Source: JACPLA01 sp035291905 (GTDB lineage: Bacteria; Bacteroidota; Ignavibacteria; UBA10030). Taken from it: DNA of 26,029 nt. The DNA lies in NCBI GenBank assembly GCA_035291905.1, contig DATDRF010000116.1, forward strand, positions 1-26,029, read 5' to 3'. Shown piece after piece: positions 22,146 to 26,029 of the stretch. The notes below the pieces were generated by a model, which saw nothing but the letters and a program-made list of their open reading frames with translations, did no database searches and was not told the origin of the DNA. A program made the translations under genes and the position numbers. Numbering within the stretch: position 1 is the first letter of the stretch; every line of letters starts with the position of its first letter.

Positions 22146-23561
22146 ATGAAACCAACGATCATCGCTTTTGCCGCCTTTGCGGCTCTGTTTCCGGAACCTC
22201 TTGCTGCTCAGGTCTCCCGAATTGAAGGAGACTGGCAGGGAACGCTGAAGATACAGCTATTTGAGCTCCGGATAGTATTTCATCTTCAATCGACGAAAGA
22301 AGGGAGTTGGAAAGCGACAATGGACAGTCCTGATCAGGGTGCGGCAGGGATCGCAGTCGATTCCGTACTCCCCACACGCGACACCGTACGGCTCGTTGTT
22401 ACCAGGATCCGCGGGAAATATGAAGGGGTGTTCAGAGGTGATACACTCATGGCCGGTACATGGCAACAGGGAGGTATGACATTTCCTCTTGATCTCAGGA
22501 AAACCACGGCGCCGATTGTGGTCCGAAGGCCCCAGGAGCCCAAGCCTCCGTATCCCTACAACGAGGAAGAGGTCTCCTTCCCGAACACCCACGCGGGAAT
22601 CACACTTGCGGGCACGCTGACGTACCCAACATCGGGCGGCCCCTTTGCGGCGGCGGTTCTCATCTCGGGATCCGGAGCGCAGGATCGCGACGAGAACATC
22701 TTCAACCACAAACCCTTTAAGGTCATAGCGGATCATCTTTCTAGGAATGGGATTGCAGTCTTGCGGTATGATGACAGAGGAAAAGCGGGTTCAAAGGGCG
22801 ATTTCGCCTCCGCGACCACTGCGGATTTTGCCTCGGATACCAGGGCGGCCGTCGCCTATCTTCAAACGCGCAAGGAAGTGGATGGGAAAAAGATCGGGCT
22901 TATTGGGCACAGCGAAGGTGGTCTCATCGCCCCGATGGTGGCAGGCAACTCCAAAGACATTGCGTTCATTGTCTTACTTGCCGGCCCATCGTTGACCGGA
23001 AAGGGTATCATCCTCCTTCAGGATTCTCTCATTTCGCTGGCCAACGGAGTCGGGATTGACAAGATCCGAAAGGATCGTGAGGTGGCAAAGGAGATGTATG
23101 CGATCGTCGAATCAGAATCGGATACCTCGGTGTTGAAGGAAAAGCTGAGGGAATTCTTGCGCACCGCATCTGCCGAGTTGAATGATACGACTGGCAAGCG
23201 GGAACAGAACGAGGCCGCCATCGAAAGGTCCGTTCAGGTCCTCACATCACCCTGGTTCCGCTTTTTCCTTTCTTATGATCCGCTCCCTGCGTTGAAAAAG
23301 GCGCGATGTCCGGTGCTTGCCCTCAACGGAGAAAAGGATCTTCAGGTCCCTGCCCGCGTCAACCTCGAAGGGATCAAGCTTGCAGTGACAGAAGGACGCA
23401 ACTCTCAAGTGACAACGACCATGATGCCCGGCCTCAATCACCTGTTTCAACACGCAACGACCGGTTCACCAACGGAATATGCCAGGATCGAGGAGACCTT
23501 TGCACCGGAGGCATTGTCGACGATTAACGACTGGATTCACTCTACGCTTCGTTTGAAATAG
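22146..23561 (+). CDS. Exported alpha/beta hydrolase
   Basis: A 471-residue protein with a signal peptide (residues 1-21, ending PLAAQ). A beta-rich N-terminal domain at about 25-120 (GDWQGTLKIQLFELRIVFHL) precedes the hydrolase domain at about 140-471. Catalytic residues visible are Ser256 in GHSEGG, Asp398 in NGEKDLQVPA and His432 in GLNHLFQ. LISGSGAQDRDEN supplies the oxyanion loop. This two-domain layout occurs in secreted esterase/peptidase-like proteins of Bacteroidota; the substrate is unknown. AAAGGA lies before the ATG, 19 nt after the previous stop, so it may share the SPFH transcript. Confidence 0.9.
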   Translation: MKPTIIAFAAFAALFPEPLAAQVSRIEGDWQGTLKIQLFELRIVFHLQSTKEGSWKATMDSPDQGAAGIAVDSVLPTRDTVRLVVTRIRGKYEGVFRGDTLMAGTWQQGGMTFPLDLRKTTAPIVVRRPQEPKPPYPYNEEEVSFPNTHAGITLAGTLTYPTSGGPFAAAVLISGSGAQDRDENIFNHKPFKVIADHLSRNGIAVLRYDDRGKAGSKGDFASATTADFASDTRAAVAYLQTRKEVDGKKIGLIGHSEGGLIAPMVAGNSKDIAFIVLLAGPSLTGKGIILLQDSLISLANGVGIDKIRKDREVAKEMYAIVESESDTSVLKEKLREFLRTASAELNDTTGKREQNEAAIERSVQVLTSPWFRFFLSYDPLPALKKARCPVLALNGEKDLQVPARVNLEGIKLAVTEGRNSQVTTTMMPGLNHLFQHATTGSPTEYARIEETFAPEALSTINDWIHSTLRLK

Positions 23562-23572
23562 TGATAATGGTG

Positions 23573-23623
23573 TTTTTCTTTGTGTTCTCTGTGACTCCTC
23601 CGTGCCCTCTGTGTAATTCTTTT
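23573..23623 (+). repeat. Dispersed CTCTGTG-type repeat, copy 2
   Basis: Second copy of the pyrimidine-rich intergenic repeat at 17241-17293, in the same orientation, just downstream of the exported hydrolase. It shares CTCCGTGCYCTCTGTGT with 16 of 17 positions identical and the flanking TTCTTT and TTTT edges. Confidence 0.6.
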
Positions 23624-23640
23624 CTCTGAGGTCCGAGTAG

Positions 23641-23676
23641 AAAACAAAAAAGGACCGCTTTCTTAGAGCGGTCCTT
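23641..23676 (-). terminator. Terminator of the Spy-like gene
   Basis: A 10-bp stem (AAGGACCGCT / AGCGGTCCTT, 23650-23676) with a 7-nt loop. On the minus strand it is followed by TTTTTGTTTT, so it ends leftward transcription 25 nt after the stop at 23702. It may also slow rightward transcription from the hydrolase. Confidence 0.8.
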
Positions 23677-23701
23677 GTCGTTTGTGCATCAGAATTGCGT
23701 C

Positions 23702-24220
23702 TTACTCTTCCATCTCCATCCTCATTCCACGCATCGGACGATTCATGTTTCTCTGAAAACCGCCTCTCATCATCCCCATTCGCCCCATCCGTCCCATTCG
23801 TTCACCCATCCTCATCTGCCCGTGACGTTGAAGTGTCTGCTTCCAAACTTTCTGTTGCTCGGGTGTAAGGAGCTTATTGATCGAGAACCAGACATTGAGT
23901 CTCTTTGACCGCGCCTGATTTTGAAGCGTGCCGATATCGTTCGACTTCTTCTCAATTGCAGACTGGCTCGGGTTGTCCGCCTTCAGAAGATCCTGAAGTT
24001 CTACATGCGCTTTGGCAATTTCGGAGAACCTGTCGATTTGCTCCTTTTTTGCGTCGCTGTGTATTTTCTCGATATCCTTCTTCTGTTGGTCCGTGAGCTT
24101 CAGTTCGTCCATGACGTTCTGGTGCATTGGCATCTGCATCCCCATACCGGGTTGAGCAGAAAGAGTGAAAGTAACGCTCAACAATGCTACAAGTACTCCA
24201 AATAACATTCTGCTTTTCAT
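23702..24220 (-). CDS. Spy/CpxP-like (LTXXQ) periplasmic protein
   Basis: A 172-residue exported protein. The signal peptide is residues 1-22 (MLFGVLVALLSVTFTLSAQ). Two helical LTxxQ-type motifs are visible, LKLTDQQKKDIEKIH and LLTPEQQKVWKQ, which are the mark of the Spy/CpxP envelope-stress chaperone and metal-response group. The rest is helical and charged. The C-terminal 35 residues are Met/Arg/Gly-rich (MGERMGRMGRMGMMRGG), which could bind metal ions such as copper (inference). AAGGAG lies 6 nt before ATG 24220; the frame extends upstream to 24304, but those residues are not signal-like. Confidence 0.88.
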   Translation of the reverse strand: MKSRMLFGVLVALLSVTFTLSAQPGMGMQMPMHQNVMDELKLTDQQKKDIEKIHSDAKKEQIDRFSEIAKAHVELQDLLKADNPSQSAIEKKSNDIGTLQNQARSKRLNVWFSINKLLTPEQQKVWKQTLQRHGQMRMGERMGRMGRMGMMRGGFQRNMNRPMRGMRMEMEE

Positions 24221-24249
24221 CGTTTCTCCTTGCGTTTGATTCGTTTTTC

Positions 24250-24280
24250 TATTAGACACGACGGGATGATGGGGGTTTAA
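24250..24280 (-). promoter_or_regulatory. ECF-like promoter candidate for the Spy-like gene
   Basis: On the minus strand TTAAAC (24280-24275) is followed after 16 nt by TGTCTAATA (24258-24250). The -10 part resembles CGTCTGATA before the ECF sigma operon. Transcription would start about 23 nt before the ATG, with the ribosome site inside this leader. Confidence 0.35.
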
Positions 24281-24399
24281 CCTGTGGAAGGGAAATCTGT
24301 TCATTCGTTTGAAAAACGGAACAATTCCCTTCCCGGACGTGTTCTATCCTGTGTTTTCGGACATCTTCCATCCGTTCCTAACATCATAGAGGAGGCTTC

Positions 24400-24933
24400 A
24401 TGAATCATCGTTTCTTACTCACCGTCGGCCTTGTTTTTGGCATGGTTGCCGGAGCTGTGGCACAAGAGGCAAGAGGGCTGCAGGCGGATCTGGTTGGCCA
24501 GATCAAAAGTGCGGAACGCAAGTTTCTGGCGCTTGCAGAAACCATGACCCAAGAGCAATACAACTGGCGGCCGATGGAGGGAGTTCGTTCCGTGGGCGAA
24601 GTCTATGTTCACATTGCCGTTTCCAATATCGCCTTTCTGGAGATGGTTGGCATTCAGACGTCAATGAAGGTCGACTGGGGAATGGAAAAGACCGTGACTG
24701 ACAAAGCGGAAATAGTCGAAATGCTCAAGAAGACGTTCCAGATTGCCAAGGATGCCGTCGCGAAGGTTTCCAACAAAGATCTCGACAAAACAGTCAAGAT
24801 ATTCGGAAGTGATGGGGCCCTGCGATCGGGATTGGTTCTTCTCGCCACACACGCCCACGAGCATCTTGGCCAGTCAATCGCGTATGCCCGTACGAACAAA
24901 GTTGTCCCTCCATGGTCTGAAGGCGGAATGTAG
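24400..24933 (+). CDS. Exported DinB-like protein
   Basis: A 177-residue protein with a signal peptide (residues 1-22, GMVAGAVAQ) and a four-helix DinB/YfiT-like domain. Putative metal ligands are His71 (VYVHIAV) and the HAHEH group at 151-155 near the C-terminus; MTQEQYNWRP is typical of this superfamily. These proteins are thiol-dependent transferases or uncharacterised; they are not DNA polymerase IV despite the name. GAGGAGG precedes the ATG. Monocistronic, ending in a hairpin. Confidence 0.85.
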   Translation: MNHRFLLTVGLVFGMVAGAVAQEARGLQADLVGQIKSAERKFLALAETMTQEQYNWRPMEGVRSVGEVYVHIAVSNIAFLEMVGIQTSMKVDWGMEKTVTDKAEIVEMLKKTFQIAKDAVAKVSNKDLDKTVKIFGSDGALRSGLVLLATHAHEHLGQSIAYARTNKVVPPWSEGGM

Positions 24934-24960
24934 TTCCGGGTGAAAGTGTTGTGAAAGAAA

Positions 24961-24983
24961 AAAGGCGTCGTACAGACGCCTTT
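24961..24983. terminator. Bidirectional terminator between DinB-like and VOC genes
   Basis: A 9-bp stem (AAAGGCGTC / GACGCCTTT) with a 5-nt loop is flanked by A-rich sequence on the left and T-rich on the right, so it can end transcription from both sides. It lies between the stops of the two convergent genes. Confidence 0.85.
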
Positions 24984-24996
24984 GTTTCCTCTGCAG

Positions 24997-25431
24997 CTAT
25001 CTTCTGCTCCGCCGCTTCGTTTTGGTTCTTCCGGCTTTCTTGCGCGGAGATCTCTTCTTCCGACGTGTCGAAGGTCTCTCCGTACTTTTTACTATGCCAA
25101 ACATGTTCCCGTCGGGGTCCCTGAATTGCGCGAAGGTTACCATATTAGGGATCTCCGTAACGGGGGTGACGACGGTGGCACCCAGCGAAACGGCCTTGTC
25201 GAGAGCTGCTTGAGGGTCGTCGACTTCCGCGTAGACCACCGAGTAGGCCGGAGTATCACCCTGAACTCCGCCTATTCCTCCATCGATCCCGTTCTTCGAA
25301 CCCGTAATGACGAGTCCGTAGTCGATTCCCGGGGCAGGATTGATCTGCCAGCCGAACAGGTTCTTGTAGAAATCGAATACCTTGCCCGGGTTCTTGGTAT
25401 TGATTTCCCAGTGTACAATTGGCGCGCCCAT
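24997..25431 (-). CDS. Glyoxalase/VOC family protein with basic tail
   Basis: A 144-residue protein. Residues 1-118 form a vicinal-oxygen-chelate fold: IVHWEINTKNPGKVFDFYKNLFGW, a central SVVYAEVDDPQAALDKAVSLGA segment, and FAQFRDPDGNMFGIVK. The function of the group ranges from glyoxalase to dioxygenase-like; no substrate can be named. The last 26 residues are Lys/Arg-rich (TRRKKRSPRKKAGRTKTKRR), unusual for the family and suggestive of nucleic-acid contact or membrane-surface binding. AAGGAG lies 7 nt before the ATG. It follows the peptidase gene by 52 nt on the same strand. Confidence 0.88.
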   Translation of the reverse strand: MGAPIVHWEINTKNPGKVFDFYKNLFGWQINPAPGIDYGLVITGSKNGIDGGIGGVQGDTPAYSVVYAEVDDPQAALDKAVSLGATVVTPVTEIPNMVTFAQFRDPDGNMFGIVKSTERPSTRRKKRSPRKKAGRTKTKRRSRR

Positions 25432-25483
25432 AGAAAGACTCCTTTTAATTTTGTTGGGAGGATTGAGGAGAATCTGATTCGTT

Positions 25484-26029
25484 TCACCTCTTGGTTATAC
25501 TCCAGAGAAGCTGGACAAACGGGTCAAAAATGATATTGGCAACCGGTCGGCCGCTCCATGGAATACGGATGATTGCTTCTGCTTCAGCAGGGACGTCGAC
25601 CGTTGCTGCCACGGACTTCCCATCATCTGTTTCTATTGCAAGTCTCAATGGGAAGCGATACGGAACACCAGATTGCCGCACGGTGAGGCGAACCTCGCGA
25701 TCCGACTCCAGTGTATTCCATTCAAACGATGCCTTGATGAAGCCCGGGCGACGCAACCATTGGTCGAAAAACCATCCTAGCTCCATTCCAGAGCTTGCTT
25801 CCATGGCTTGCTGAAAGTCCCGTGAAGATGCTGATCGATGCTTGTAGTACTCGTAGTACAGGCGCATTCCGGCATAAAAGGCCGTATCTCCCACAGTCGA
25901 TCGAAGCATATGCAGAATCCAGGCTGCTTTTTGATAGCTGTTTGAATTGAGGAGGGCCATAAGCCGCGATTCCGCCGTGTCGATGACCGGCCGCTGCGTC
26001 GTTGTTCGCGAACGGAGGATCCCGTCTCT
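25484..26029 (-). CDS. M1-type metallopeptidase, C-terminal part (gene continues beyond window)
   Basis: The frame is open to the right edge of the window, giving 181 residues of the C-terminal end. It shows SRLMALLNSNSYQKAAWILH, the marker of the region after the zinc site in M1 aminopeptidases, then FYAGMRLYYEYYKHRSASS, DFQQAMEASSG and GWFFDQWLRRPG. A beta-rich C-terminal domain follows. The HExxH zinc motif and the signal region must lie upstream, outside the window, so activity cannot be judged. Likely a peptidase acting on peptides, perhaps exported. Confidence 0.85.
   Translation of the reverse strand, partial: RDGILRSRTTTQRPVIDTAESRLMALLNSNSYQKAAWILHMLRSTVGDTAFYAGMRLYYEYYKHRSASSRDFQQAMEASSGMELGWFFDQWLRRPGFIKASFEWNTLESDREVRLTVRQSGVPYRFPLRLAIETDDGKSVAATVDVPAEAEAIIRIPWSGRPVANIIFDPFVQLLWSITKR

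Noticed and set aside
24318..24350. GGAAC with a distal GTGTTC as an ECF promoter for the DinB-like gene
   Set aside because: The -10 part does not match the GTCYNATA form seen at the other three sites and spacing differs.
24400..24933. DNA polymerase IV (DinB) reading of the DinB-like protein
   Set aside because: The DinB/YfiT metal-binding superfamily shares only the name; the protein is 177 residues, exported and has no polymerase motifs.

Overview
The window is a gene-dense bacterial chromosome segment with about half G+C. It has no tRNA, rRNA, CRISPR array or insertion sequence that I can see. The gene families point to the Bacteroidota/Ignavibacteriota (FCB) side of the tree: a DUF3467 protein, a DUF3109 protein beside rpoN, hslV with a short propeptide, a DUF5916-type outer-membrane protein, and ECF sigma/zinc-finger anti-sigma pairs. 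Many genes nevertheless have good Shine-Dalgarno sequences, and some promoters look like plain TTGACA/TATAAT types. This lineage call is an inference from family content.

Layout. 1-1.8 kb (+): an exported TPR protein with an embedded BamE/SmpA-like module, then DUF3467. 1.8-5.8 kb (-): a tight operon DUF3109-rpoN-hslV-hslU, linking sigma-54 to the HslVU protease. 6.0-8.6 kb (+): a large CBM9-like/DUF5916 beta-barrel protein with a strong terminator. 8.8-13.0 kb (+): an ECF sigma factor, a membrane zinc-finger anti-sigma factor and two exported HEAT-repeat proteins in one operon, with an ECF-like promoter in front and a strong terminator behind. 13.1-17.2 kb (-): a complete bacterial NHEJ set (ligD with POL-PE-LIG order, then ku), followed by a TPR gene and a probable 37-codon small ORF ending at a terminator. 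17.3-20.0 kb (+): DUF72, a KANL3/Tex30-like hydrolase and an MFS transporter. 20.0-20.3 kb (-): a small polyproline lipoprotein. 20.5-22.1 kb (+): an SPFH/band-7 membrane protein, a 58-residue ribbon-helix-helix (Arc-like) protein and a tubby/LURP-like protein, joined by two ATGA overlaps and driven by a promoter covered by a 32-bp dyad. 22.1-23.6 kb (+): an exported alpha/beta hydrolase. 23.7-24.2 kb (-): a Spy/CpxP-like protein. 24.4-24.9 kb (+): an exported DinB-like protein. 25.0-26.0 kb (-): a glyoxalase-fold protein with a basic tail and the 3' part of an M1-type metallopeptidase gene that runs off the window.

Two candidates for undescribed systems stand out. The first is the SPFH/RHH/tubby-like operon, whose own small RHH protein is the obvious candidate to bind the striking dyad over its promoter. 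The second is the ECF-sigma/anti-sigma/double-HEAT operon. A promoter-like motif (AAC, 16-17 nt, NGTCYNATA) recurs upstream of this operon, the outer-membrane DUF5916 gene and the Spy-like gene, which suggests a small local envelope regulon. All regulatory links are inferences from sequence.
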